From Nocardiopsis salina YIM 90010 (lineage in GTDB: Bacteria > Actinomycetota > Actinomycetes > Streptosporangiales > Streptosporangiaceae), in assembly GCF_000341025.1 (NCBI RefSeq), contig NZ_ANBF01000034.1, positions 10,319 to 55,686 on the forward strand: a stretch of DNA of 45,368 bases, given 5' to 3'. Positions 16,660 to 24,146 of the stretch are shown in pieces. The translations under genes were made by a program, and so were the position numbers. The notes beneath the pieces were generated by a model, which worked only from the letters and a program-made list of their open reading frames with translations, was not told where the DNA came from and did not search any database. The stretch's first letter is position 1; the number at the start of each line of letters is the position of its first letter.

Positions 16660-18630
16660 TTAGCCGGTAGCGCCAGTGCCGTCAGCCCCGCCGTCGTCAG
16701 GGCCGGGGTCGGCTCCGGTGCCCTCGGCACCGTCGGCACCGCCGTTGGCGCCGTTGCCGTTGGGGGTGTTTTCGGTGCGGGTGCGGCGGTACTTGAGGCG
16801 GTTGTGCTTGGAGCACAACGGCTGCAGGTTGGCTGCGGTGGTGGTGCCGCCGTGGGAGAACTCGGTGATGTGGTCGGCCTCGCACTGCGAGACCGGGACG
16901 TCGCACCCGTCGGGCCAGGCGCAGGTGGTGTGGCCCATGAAGGCGGCCGAGCGCAGGTAGCCCGGCGCCAGGCGGTGGGCGCGGCCCAAATCGAGGGGCA
17001 GGCCGGTGCGGTCGTCGAAGATCAACCGGCGGATCTGCGCGGTAGGGGCCATGGCGCGCACGGCGGACAGGGCGAGCACGGTGCCGTCCTCGGTCACCGC
17101 CAACCCGGACGACAAAGGCACACCGGTGGAGCCGGGCGGGCCGGAGGAACCGGGGGTGGCGGTGGAGTCGGGCGCACAGGTGGAGCCGGACGGGCCGGTG
17201 TTGGTGTTGGTGCCACCTGCGGTGGCGGTACCGGTGGCATCGCCACCGCCGCCGGGGTCGGGGCCCGACCCTGCGCCCGAACCGGGGACCGGGCCGGTCG
17301 CCCCGGTCGCGCCGCCGGGGGCGGTTGCCCCGGTGGTGTTGGTATTGCCGTTGGCACCTGCGGTGGTGGCACCTGCGCCGCCGACGCCGTTGGCGTTGGT
17401 GTCGGTGTCGTTCTTGAAGGCGAAGCCGAAGCCGAGCAGCGCCGAGAGGGGCACGGTGATGTTGATGACCGCCTTGGTGCCCGGCGGCTGCAAGCAGCCA
17501 CCGCCCGAGGCGGAACCGTCCGCGTCAGCGGCAGAGCCGTCATCGGCGCCAGCGCCAGCAGCATCAGCGTGGGCACCAGAGCCAGAGGCGAAGTCGTCGT
17601 CGGCGGTGACATCCGCACCGCCGGAGGCGAAGCCGTCGGGGCCAGCGGCAGGGCCGCCAGCGGCGGGGGCACCTGCGGTGCCAGCGCCCTCGGCGGTGCC
17701 TGCACCCTTGGCGTTGCCGTTGGTGTGGCCGTGGTGGCCGTGGGCGAAGCCCATCGCGGAGATGAAGGCGTCGTAGGTGCGGCCGTAGCGCGTGGTCACG
17801 GCCTCGCCCGGGGGGATGACGTCGAACTCGGAGCCACCGGCGTTGCCGGCGCCACCGGAAGCGGTGGCACCATCGGCGTTGGTCTTCTCGGTGGTGCCGT
17901 AGGGGGCCATGAACGAAGCCAGCGCCGCCTTCATGCGCTCACCGTCCGAGACCGGTCCCCAGGCCTCGAACGAGAAACCAGCGAAGGAGGTGGTCAGGCG
18001 GGCGCCGCGTTCGGCGAACTGGGCCTGCTCGTTCTTCTCGGGGCGGTCGGGGTTGAGGTCAAAGCCCAGGGCGTTGGCGGCCCGGTCGAACTTCTTCACC
18101 GACATCGACGCCTTGTGGCCCTTGAACCCCATCATCCCGGTGTCCATCTTCGCGCGGTACTCATCCGCGTCCGGGTGCTGCTTGGTATCGCGCTTTTTGA
18201 CCTCGCGCTCCACCCCGGCTGCGACCGCGGCGGCCTCGCCGACGGTCAGGGCGCCCGCTTCGATCGCCACGGCGGTCTTGGGGATAGTGCCGTGGTGCAA
18301 GTTCTGCGCCAACTCCATCAACCGCTCGGCCTCGTTGGGGCCGATCCCCCAGGCGTGCGTCACATACGCCTTGATGGTTTTCTCCCCGCCCTCGGCCAGC
18401 AATTCCCCCGAGGCCTCCATCTGCGCCAAAGGGTCCAGCATCGCAAAAACGAGCTTGTCGATCTCCTCACGCACCACCTTCATGCGCTCCAGCACCGTTC
18501 CGGCCGTACCGAAAGGCACATCACCGAGGGTGTTGATGAACACCGCCACCGCGGCCATCAGCGCGGACACGGCCGGGTCCAGGCCGGAGCCCGGGGCCGA
18601 GTGCGCGTGATCCGTGGTGTCGTTCGCCAT
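16660..18630 (-). CDS. DUF222/HNH endonuclease (REP13E12-type)
   Basis: A 656-residue protein. An N-terminal DUF222 region (about residues 20-300) is followed by a low-complexity Gly/Ala/Ser/Thr stretch of roughly 200 residues (about 250-500, interrupted by the ordered INITVPLSALLGFGFAF), then a C-terminal HNH domain: CAWPDGCD, CEADHITEFSHGG, NLQPLCSKHNRLK, with both Cys pairs, the central DH and the final HN intact. It should bind a metal and cleave DNA; target unknown. TATTGT lies exactly six bases before the ATG, suggesting leaderless transcription. The disordered insert is longer than usual for such proteins. Confidence 0.9.
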   Translation of the reverse strand: MANDTTDHAHSAPGSGLDPAVSALMAAVAVFINTLGDVPFGTAGTVLERMKVVREEIDKLVFAMLDPLAQMEASGELLAEGGEKTIKAYVTHAWGIGPNEAERLMELAQNLHHGTIPKTAVAIEAGALTVGEAAAVAAGVEREVKKRDTKQHPDADEYRAKMDTGMMGFKGHKASMSVKKFDRAANALGFDLNPDRPEKNEQAQFAERGARLTTSFAGFSFEAWGPVSDGERMKAALASFMAPYGTTEKTNADGATASGGAGNAGGSEFDVIPPGEAVTTRYGRTYDAFISAMGFAHGHHGHTNGNAKGAGTAEGAGTAGAPAAGGPAAGPDGFASGGADVTADDDFASGSGAHADAAGAGADDGSAADADGSASGGGCLQPPGTKAVINITVPLSALLGFGFAFKNDTDTNANGVGGAGATTAGANGNTNTTGATAPGGATGATGPVPGSGAGSGPDPGGGGDATGTATAGGTNTNTGPSGSTCAPDSTATPGSSGPPGSTGVPLSSGLAVTEDGTVLALSAVRAMAPTAQIRRLIFDDRTGLPLDLGRAHRLAPGYLRSAAFMGHTTCAWPDGCDVPVSQCEADHITEFSHGGTTTAANLQPLCSKHNRLKYRRTRTENTPNGNGANGGADGAEGTGADPGPDDGGADGTGATG

Positions 18631-18822
18631 AATTCAACAATACGCGCGGGAGCCAGATGGCGGTAGTCGCCCAAAGGGAACAGAACCCTTACCCATTACG
18701 GCCAGATGGCCACCACCCACACCCATTTCCGGGCGCCCGCATTCACCACAAAATAGGCCTGTGGATAACTCCACGAGGGCTTTTTTCTCAGGTATTCCGA
18801 ATCCGTTCCAGGGAGTCTTCGG

Positions 18823-18876
18823 GATCTTGCTACTTGAGCAGACTTCGCCGCTGAAGTCTGCTCTGGTAGCAAGATC
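18823..18876. repeat. 24-bp-arm hairpin at the inner end of the right arm
   Basis: GATCTTGCTAC-TT-GAGCAGACTTC (18823-18846) pairs with 18853-18876 except for the two central bases; the loop is 6 bases. It shares its stem core with the 16284-16332 hairpin. It lies about 190 bases upstream of the nuclease start; bases 18631-18822 contain no gene I can support. Confidence 0.8.
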
Positions 18877-19294
18877 CTCGGCGGGAGGATGTGCGCACAG
18901 GTGCCACCCCTGAGACTCAATGCGCGACCGGGAGTGCGCGGGGCGTGCTTGTGCTGTTGCTGTCGCAGGAGTGAGCCACGGCCCTCACACCTCGACCGTT
19001 GGTCGCAATGGGGCCACCCCAGGGGGTCACCGCGCCGAAGGCGCCCGTAGTGCCACCGTTCCTTTGGGCTGCCAGGGGCCTCGGGGGTGGAGACGGGTTC
19101 GTCGAGGTGGGTCGGGTCAGCCCGGGAACAGGGCCGGAGCGCACACCCCGAGGCGCCCTGAGCAACCCCGCAGACGCCAAAGCATTCAACCCAGGTCAGC
19201 GATCGGGGGTGGCGCCGACGTGGGTTGCGTGAGGGCCCGGCCGGGCTACGATCCCGGCCCCGACGAGCCCCCACCCCCGAGGCAACACCACAGA
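18823..19294 (-). repeat. Right inverted-repeat arm
   Basis: Reverse-complement copy of the left arm. Bases 18901-19294 match 15798-16190 nearly perfectly; differences cluster in one short patch near 18978-18990 plus a single base near 19256. Inward homology runs to the hairpin. It lacks the extra 63-base internal duplication of the left arm. Confidence 0.9.
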
Positions 19295-19429
19295 GATCTC
19301 TGTCCCCTCGGAACAGGTCCTGCGCATCGGCGTCGAGTCTCGGTGCGTTCCGCGAGTCCACGCTCACCACGTGTACCGTGCCCGGCACTCCGGGCTTACC
19401 GCTCACCGCCTACGTCTGACGGCCACTGC

Positions 19430-20014
19430 TCATCGCGGGTCGAGGGGGCTCGTCAGCAGCAGCCCAGCGCCGGTCGCGATGCCGCCGCCGATGCCGTCGA
19501 GCTCCAGGTCCTGCAGCGCCTCGCTGTCCTCCACGATGGCTGTTCCCGTGAAGTGATAGCGCGCGGGCCGGCCGCCCAGCCGCTTCCACGAGACGTCCTC
19601 GATCTGGAGCGCGCCCTCGAACTTGTGGTCGAGCCAGTCGTCGAAGCCGGACTCCGGAACGGAGACCTTCTTGCCGCGCGGACGCGGGTTCTCGTTCTCG
19701 TCCTCGGCGGTCGTTTCGGCCTTCTTCTGCTTCTGTTCCGTCGGAGCGGTGATGAGCTCCCAGCGCACGGTCTCGCCCTCCTGGTAGCGGGGGAGGGGGA
19801 GGTAGGTGACCGAGAGCGCCCCGGGGATCTTGCCCCAAGCGGGGGCGGTGTCGGAGCTGACCACGAGGATGGTGGGGGAGAGGCGTGCCCACAGGACACG
19901 GGCGTCGGAGTCGGGGTCCGGGTCGACGGCCTTGCGCACGGCTCGGCCCATCACCGCCCACTGCTCCATTCCGGTGGTGCGCTCGGGGTCGAGGCTGATG
20001 CGGCTCAGGTACAA
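19430..20014 (-). CDS. Solitary Cas6e-like (CasE/Cse3) protein, probably catalytically inactive
   Basis: A 194-residue protein from a TTG at 20014 that resembles type I-E Cas6e along its length. It starts YLSRISLDPERT (E. coli Cas6e starts MYLSKV), has ARVLWARLSPTILVVSS, RGKKVSVPESGFDDWLDHKF before IEDVSW, YHFTGTAIVEDSEAL (matching CFEGVLTINDAPAL) and ends GIGGGIATGAGLLL (matching GIGPAKSMGCGLLSL). The catalytic His of the LHQGL segment appears as Met in AVMGRAV, and the conserved Lys and Cys of the C-terminal Gly-loop are Ile and Ala. A charged insert (KAETTAEDENENPRP) lies mid-protein. No other cas gene or CRISPR array is in the window, so it is a relic or a repurposed RNA-binding protein. 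Confidence 0.72.
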   Translation of the reverse strand: MYLSRISLDPERTTGMEQWAVMGRAVRKAVDPDPDSDARVLWARLSPTILVVSSDTAPAWGKIPGALSVTYLPLPRYQEGETVRWELITAPTEQKQKKAETTAEDENENPRPRGKKVSVPESGFDDWLDHKFEGALQIEDVSWKRLGGRPARYHFTGTAIVEDSEALQDLELDGIGGGIATGAGLLLTSPLDPR

Positions 20015-20168
20015 GGCGGTCCGTGTCCGTTCTGCGGTCTGGGTCTTGGATCGTGCGTCGTGGTGACGTCTTCACCGTACGAGCAAAGAGCCCCTGGTCG
20101 GTCCCGGTCCCATGCCACTTCGCGCATCCTGAGCCCAGGTCCGCCGCTCCTACTCGACGCCTTCGTTG

Positions 20169-21485
20169 TCACTGAAGCCCCATGACCCCGCTCTCGCCAT
20201 CGATGCTGTACGAGGCCACCACGGCCCCGGGGACACTGCGCGCGCTGTGAATGCTCATGCTTTCCTCGTCGTCCCAGGTGATGTTTGTGGAACCGTCGAA
20301 CCCGTCGAATCGGGCGAACCCGTTGCCGGTCGACGGGTCATCGGCCCGGTCCTCGAGGTGCAGGACCCCGTCCTCGAGTCCGACCTGGAAGCCTTCGGTG
20401 ACGATGTCCTCGTTCATCGAGGCTGCTTCAGGGGTCATGGATCGTTCGACCGCCCCGGAGCGGTCCTGGATCTCGTATGCGCCGGTCTCGTGGTCCCACA
20501 ACCCGAGCCGCTCCCCGTCGGGCGAGGTCCACAGGAGCTCTCGGGTTCCGAGGTGGGTAGCTTCCTCGGCCTCGACATCAAGAAGTGAGTGACCCAGGTC
20601 CGGCGAGTCCAGGTAGGAGATCCTGACCAGGCCGCCGGGCAGAACAGTGGTCTCCCGCTGGATGGACTCCCCGGGCATCTCGCCGACGGAATGTTCGACC
20701 CGCCAGAGTTCATCTCCGTTGTCAGGATCGAGCCCGACCACCTCGGAGGTGAAATCCCAGCCGAGGACCCAGGAAACGTCATCGCGGTCCTCGGGCTGTT
20801 CGTAACAGGTCGTGGCGGCCACGATCACATCGTTCTGCACGCTCATCCCGACGGTCTGTGCTTCGTCAGGGCAGTTCGCCACGTCGGAGGCCTCCCACAA
20901 TTGGTCCCCGGTGGACAGGTCGTACGAGGCCACGGAGTCCTTCATCGGGGCGACCCAGGCCTCACCGGTGACGCCGCTCAAGGGGCCAAGGGCAGGTTCG
21001 GCCTGTTCCCGGTAGCTGTGGTTCACCTCGGAGAGGTCGAAGGTGTATTCGTGCGCGACCTGACCCGTCTCGCGCTCCAGGAGCGTGATCTCGGAGATGT
21101 CTTCGTCGTACAGAGCGACGTACTCACCGTTGTCGGTGACGTCGACATCCAGAGTGCGGTCGTTGTCGTAGTGGGACCAGAGTTCTTCCCCGGTCTCGCC
21201 GGACAGTGCAATAGCACCGCCCTCGAACAGGACGAGTGGGCCTTCGTCCATGTGGCGAACAACCATGGGACCGCCGTCTCGTGGAGGTTCCCAGGTCCAG
21301 GCGACCTCATCGACCGCCACGGGGCGTTCCGGGGGCTCGCCCGGCTCATGGGTGCTGTGGGGACCACCGATGACTGAGCAGCCCGAAACGAGGATCGCGA
21401 GAGCAGCAGCCGAAGCCTGGCTGCGCACACATGTGCCACCCGCGGACGTCAAAGTCCCTCCATCGCCATGCTTGCCTTTGCGCAT
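20169..21485 (-). CDS. Secreted beta-propeller lipoprotein, paralog of 8843-10273
   Basis: About 438 residues from the ATG at 21485; a GTG at 21428 would give a more usual short signal peptide (RSQASAAALAILVSGC), and the true start is uncertain. The lipobox is LVSGC. The mature protein repeats PQQ-like blades: AIALSGETGEELWSHYDND, ITLLERETGQVAHEY, VASYDLSTGDQLWEASD and VVGLDPDNGDELWRVEH. The early motif VDEVAWTWEPPRDGGPMVVR parallels VTSVGWDWQPPDKTSITHV of the other copy. Role unknown: probably an envelope-anchored ligand or protein-binding propeller. Confidence 0.72.
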   Translation of the reverse strand: MRKGKHGDGGTLTSAGGTCVRSQASAAALAILVSGCSVIGGPHSTHEPGEPPERPVAVDEVAWTWEPPRDGGPMVVRHMDEGPLVLFEGGAIALSGETGEELWSHYDNDRTLDVDVTDNGEYVALYDEDISEITLLERETGQVAHEYTFDLSEVNHSYREQAEPALGPLSGVTGEAWVAPMKDSVASYDLSTGDQLWEASDVANCPDEAQTVGMSVQNDVIVAATTCYEQPEDRDDVSWVLGWDFTSEVVGLDPDNGDELWRVEHSVGEMPGESIQRETTVLPGGLVRISYLDSPDLGHSLLDVEAEEATHLGTRELLWTSPDGERLGLWDHETGAYEIQDRSGAVERSMTPEAASMNEDIVTEGFQVGLEDGVLHLEDRADDPSTGNGFARFDGFDGSTNITWDDEESMSIHSARSVPGAVVASYSIDGESGVMGLQ

Positions 21486-21635
21486 CTTGGTGGACGGTCG
21501 AGTGGAAGCGCAACTGAGTTCGAGACGGGGAGCCTGCCACGGCGGTGTCGCGAGACCCCGAGGGGAAAGGCGTCTCTGTCCCGGGAGCTCCATCGCCCCC
21601 TGACGAGACGGGTGAACGTGTCCTGAAAGACCTCA

Positions 21636-21678
21636 AGAGACCCGCTGTTCTACCTGGGAACAGCGGGCCTCTGTTTTT
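21636..21678. terminator. Strong hairpin with T-run
   Basis: CCCGCTGTTC (21641-21650) pairs perfectly with 21658-21667, with four more pairs outside a mismatch, followed on the plus strand by TGTTTTT. It lies between the minus-strand DUF397 gene and the lipoprotein gene and probably separates those transcripts. Confidence 0.65.
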
Positions 21679-21730
21679 ACTCCGTCGCGTTCACCTCACG
21701 GGCGCGTGAACAGGTCGCGCGGCCCGAGGT

Positions 21731-21916
21731 CTAACGCCGGCGGCGCTTGAGCTCGTGGAGGAGGGTGGACCACTCGGTGGTGCTGAAGCTGAGGTGGCCG
21801 AGGTGGCGGTGCTGGGTGTCACGCACGTTCACCGTCTGCGGGGCCTCCTGGACCTCCACGCAGTGGCCCCCGTCCCCATTGCTGTAGCTCGACTTGTGCC
21901 AGTTTCGTGTGTCCAT
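21731..21916 (-). CDS. DUF397 protein
   Basis: A 61-residue DUF397 protein. It begins MDTRNWHKSSYSNGDGGHCVEV, the family hallmark (W-x-K-S-S-Y-S, then N-C/H-C-V-E-V), then VNVRDTQHR and a TTEWSTLLHELKR tail. Such proteins are small partners of XRE/DUF5753 regulators in actinomycetes (BldB/AbaA-like systems) and may antagonise them. AGGAAAGG stands five bases before the ATG. The upstream regulator's reading frame overlaps this gene by 98 bases, far more than the few bases usually seen. Confidence 0.93.
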   Translation of the reverse strand: MDTRNWHKSSYSNGDGGHCVEVQEAPQTVNVRDTQHRHLGHLSFSTTEWSTLLHELKRRRR

Positions 21917-22736
21917 CGACCTTTCCTCGGACTTCCTTGAGGAACTCTCGTGTTTCGTTCGGGGGGAGTGCCACGCTCTGGAGGCTGCCGAATTTCAAGG
22001 ACATCCACTCCACCATTCCGGAGTCGGTGACCATGGAACCGGAGACAGGTCCTTCGGCGTAGAGCACTTCTTGCCGGTTCGGCAGTGAGAGCAGGGAGAA
22101 GGCCCCATCGAGGCCAGGATGCTCACGGAAGCGGACTGTAGCAGGCACGACCTGGAGCCGAACTCGCCCCCGGTCCATCAGCTCGATGAGGTGGTCCACC
22201 TGGGTGGTCAGAATGTCCGGGTCGCCTTCGAGGTCACGAATGACACCTTCGGTGATGATGGTCCAGATGACCGGTGAACTGGACCGATGAACCACCTCTT
22301 GGCGCGCGATGCGCTTTTCGACCAGGTCGAGGGCAAAGTCCTCGGTCTCCATCGGGTTGCTGGCCTTGATGAGGGCATAGGCGTAGTCCCGTGTCTGGAG
22401 CAGGCCCGGGACCAACAGCGGGTGATAGTCCCGCAGGAGCGAGGCCTGGGGAACGGCCTCCATGAAAGTCCCCGCGTACTCCGGGTAACTGCTGCGCAGG
22501 ACCTCCGGCCACAACGCGACCAGGCTCCCGTCCGCGTCCAACACCTCGTCGGCACGCTCGACCCACCCCTTGTTCGGGTTGCGCTCGGCGCGCTCGTAAT
22601 GACCGATCAACGAACCGGACACGCTGGTCTCGCGTCCGAGGGCTCTCTGCGAAAGACCGGACATAGTTCGCAGGCGAGCCAATTCACGGCCGAACCTGCG
22701 CATGGCCGGATTGTCATGAGGGGATTTCTGGCCCAT
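21819..22736 (-). CDS. XRE-family regulator with DUF5753 domain
   Basis: A 305-residue regulator: an N-terminal helix-turn-helix (RRFGRELARLRTMSGLSQRA, then VSGSLIGHYERAERNP), followed by DUF5753 with YHPLLVPGLLQTRDYA, ARQEVV, LEGDPDILTTQVDHLIELM and VRLQVVP. These proteins pair with DUF397 proteins and control development, secondary metabolism or local accessory genes. The last 33 residues, after FLKEVRGK, are Gly/Arg-rich and lie over the DUF397 gene in another frame; a stop near 21913 is expected in relatives and appears to be lost. The inverted repeat at 22737-22782, touching the start codon, is a possible autoregulatory site. Confidence 0.92.
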   Translation of the reverse strand: MGQKSPHDNPAMRRFGRELARLRTMSGLSQRALGRETSVSGSLIGHYERAERNPNKGWVERADEVLDADGSLVALWPEVLRSSYPEYAGTFMEAVPQASLLRDYHPLLVPGLLQTRDYAYALIKASNPMETEDFALDLVEKRIARQEVVHRSSSPVIWTIITEGVIRDLEGDPDILTTQVDHLIELMDRGRVRLQVVPATVRFREHPGLDGAFSLLSLPNRQEVLYAEGPVSGSMVTDSGMVEWMSLKFGSLQSVALPPNETREFLKEVRGKVDGHTKLAQVELQQWGRGPLRGGPGGPADGERA

Positions 22737-22782
22737 GGCAACCAGTCAAACACAGGCTGACTACATATCACCACCGGTTGCC
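22737..22782. promoter_or_regulatory. Inverted repeat upstream of the XRE gene
   Basis: GGCAACCAGT (22737-22746) and ACCGGTTGCC (22773-22782) form an inverted repeat with 9 of 10 positions matching and 26 bases between. It is adjacent to the regulator's start codon and to the divergent gene at 22847. Confidence 0.4.
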
Positions 22783-22846
22783 ACCATTTCTATGCCCTGC
22801 TGCTGGATTCATGGATTCGGGGCGTGCGGGCTGGCACCTTCGTCCC

Positions 22847-23182
22847 ATGGCCGAAAAAGACGTGGCGGCAGCCGGTCCTGATAACTCCGGGGCCACCTTC
22901 TGTGTCGCACTCGGTGCGTTGGAAGTGCTGCGCGAAGGGCTGGTGCAACGCCAGGTCTCGGCCGAGGTGCGCCTTCCGGAGGAAGCCCCTGGGGAAGGCC
23001 CTCCGGAGCTGCACGCCTCCATCCCCGGCGCCCGACGTCCTGTTGTGGTCACCGTTGTGGGGGACCGCTTCCGCTGGTGGCGCGGCAGCGCGGCGCCCGG
23101 GGGTGGGGGAGGGGCGTCCTGCCCGATCACGTGTCCGTCCCGAGCGGTGGACATGGTGATCCAGGCGGTGAACACCTCATGA
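22847..23182 (+). CDS. Small hypothetical protein near the XRE/DUF397 pair
   Basis: A 111-residue soluble protein from ATG 22847 with no strong ribosome binding site. It has an N-terminal helical part (FCVALGALEVLREGLVQRQV), a middle with RRPVVVTVVGDRFRWWRG resembling the beta-hairpin of small actinomycete proteins found next to XRE/DUF397 genes, and a Cys pair in ASCPITCPS. The stop overlaps the next start (ATGA). Family not recognised; association with the regulator is by position only. Confidence 0.55.
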   Translation: MAEKDVAAAGPDNSGATFCVALGALEVLREGLVQRQVSAEVRLPEEAPGEGPPELHASIPGARRPVVVTVVGDRFRWWRGSAAPGGGGGASCPITCPSRAVDMVIQAVNTS

Positions 23183-23337
23183 GAGTTGCCAGAGAAAGCG
23201 CAGGTGAAGCGATGGTCCGTACCTACGACGCCGACGACCCCGAGGCCGATCTCCCGCTCACCGAGGCGGAGAGGGAAGCCGAAGAGGAAGCCGACCGGTT
23301 GCGCGAGGCCCGAAAGGCCCGAAAACCGCGGGGGTGA
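23179..23337 (+). CDS. Very small charged protein
   Basis: 52 residues from the ATG at 23179, which overlaps the previous stop; an ATG at 23212 has the better ribosome site (AGGTGAAG) and would give 41 residues. It is rich in Glu, Arg and Ala, with LTEAEREAEEEADRLREARKA forming a probable single amphipathic or coiled helix. Coupling to the upstream gene argues it is real. No function is assigned. Confidence 0.45.
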   Translation: MRVARESAGEAMVRTYDADDPEADLPLTEAEREAEEEADRLREARKARKPRG

Positions 23338-23522
23338 AGCAAGGCGACACGAACGCGTCCAGGCGAGGGGTTTCGGGTCCGAATCGGACTTGGTGGTGCC
23401 TTCGTGGCACTGGCCGAAAATGAGGCCACTGTTTCTGTCCGAGAAGAATCGGGGACCGGCTCTCCCGTGGCATTCACCAGTGCCTGCAGGGGGAGACACG
23501 TCATGGGGGCGGTGAACACCTG

Positions 23523-23894
23523 GTGAGCGAGACTGTCAGAGACGACAGTGGAAGCAGCAGCGACGGGGGAACCGGGAGCGGCAGCGGCATTGGCAGCGGT
23601 AGCGGCAGCTCCGGTGCAGGCGAGCACCTCGCCCGACTCCACTCCGCCCTCGCCGAGCGGCACGTGCCCGGCCTGAAGCTGGAACCGGCTCTGTCCGGTG
23701 GTCCCGTGTCCGGCAACTCCGGCAACCCCGTCGTGTACACAGCCGGCACCTGCACCCGCGTGCACGCCGGCTGTTTCCTCATCCACAGGGTCTCCGTGCA
23801 CGGTCAGGTGCTGGAGGCGGTCTCCCTGGGGGTCGGGCGTCAGGACACGGCGGTGGCCCTCATCGCGGTGATGTCGGGCGCGCTCACACTGTGA
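23523..23894 (+). CDS. Hypothetical protein with Gly/Ser linker
   Basis: 123 residues from GTG 23523. A Ser/Gly-rich low-complexity stretch (GTGSGSGIGSGSGSSG) occupies about residues 16-31, followed by a compact domain with LARLHSALAERHVPGLKL and CTRVHAGCFLIHRVSVHGQVLE. Two Cys are present. The bases just before the start repeat GGCGGTGAACACCT from the end of the 22847 gene, so the region may have arisen by local duplication. Family not recognised. Confidence 0.5.
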   Translation: MSETVRDDSGSSSDGGTGSGSGIGSGSGSSGAGEHLARLHSALAERHVPGLKLEPALSGGPVSGNSGNPVVYTAGTCTRVHAGCFLIHRVSVHGQVLEAVSLGVGRQDTAVALIAVMSGALTL

Positions 23895-24071
23895 ACCGTC
23901 GACGAGGACGCGCGATCCGCAAAAGCGACAATACGCCGATTCCGTAGAATCCGCAGAACTCGGGCAGACGTGAAAGTCCCTCATGTAATTCGTGTCCGAA
24001 GTTTCGCCGGAACGGTTCCGCGGCCCTCGGGGATCGTCTACTCTGGCTTCATCCACAACTGAAAACTCGGT

Positions 24072-24102
24072 GACCCCGCGACGGTTTAGTCCGCCCGGGG
24101 TC
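24072..24102 (+). other. Hairpin in the leader of the 24147 gene
   Basis: GACCCC (24072-24077) pairs with GGGGTC (24097-24102), with an inner CGG/CCG pair, and is followed by GCGGCCAGCAACCC. The 250-base leader has no gene and looks structured. It recalls riboswitch leaders superficially, but I could not fit it to a known class. Confidence 0.35.
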
Positions 24103-24146
24103 GCGGCCAGCAACCCAAACACCTTGAAGACAAGGAAATTGCCAGC

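Larger units (their letters stand above)
15798..19294. mobile_element. Candidate element: HNH nuclease gene between long inverted repeats
   Basis: A 3.5-kb segment bounded by two long, nearly identical inverted repeats (outer ends 15798 and 19294) and carrying one gene, a DUF222-HNH nuclease. I see no transposase, integrase or clear target-site duplication. DUF222-HNH genes make up the repeated REP13E12 sequences of Mycobacterium tuberculosis, which is known to serve as a phage integration target. The structure therefore suggests a nuclease-associated repetitive element, or a segment that can invert by recombination between the arms. Mobility is inferred. Confidence 0.5.

Noticed and set aside
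16804-18666. Plus-strand Gly/Arg/Val-rich frame opposite the HNH gene
   Set aside because: Antisense shadow of the low-complexity HNH coding region.
16284-18876. The hairpins as CRISPR repeats
   Set aside because: Only two copies, in opposite arms 2.5 kb apart, with no spacers; they are part of the inverted repeat.
15798-19294. Insertion sequence or transposon with transposase
   Set aside because: No transposase, integrase or clear target-site duplication is present, so only a candidate element is reported.
24060-24146. SAM- or cyclic-di-AMP-type riboswitch
   Set aside because: GGCCAGCAACCC recalls SAM-type leaders, but the other conserved stems could not be found.
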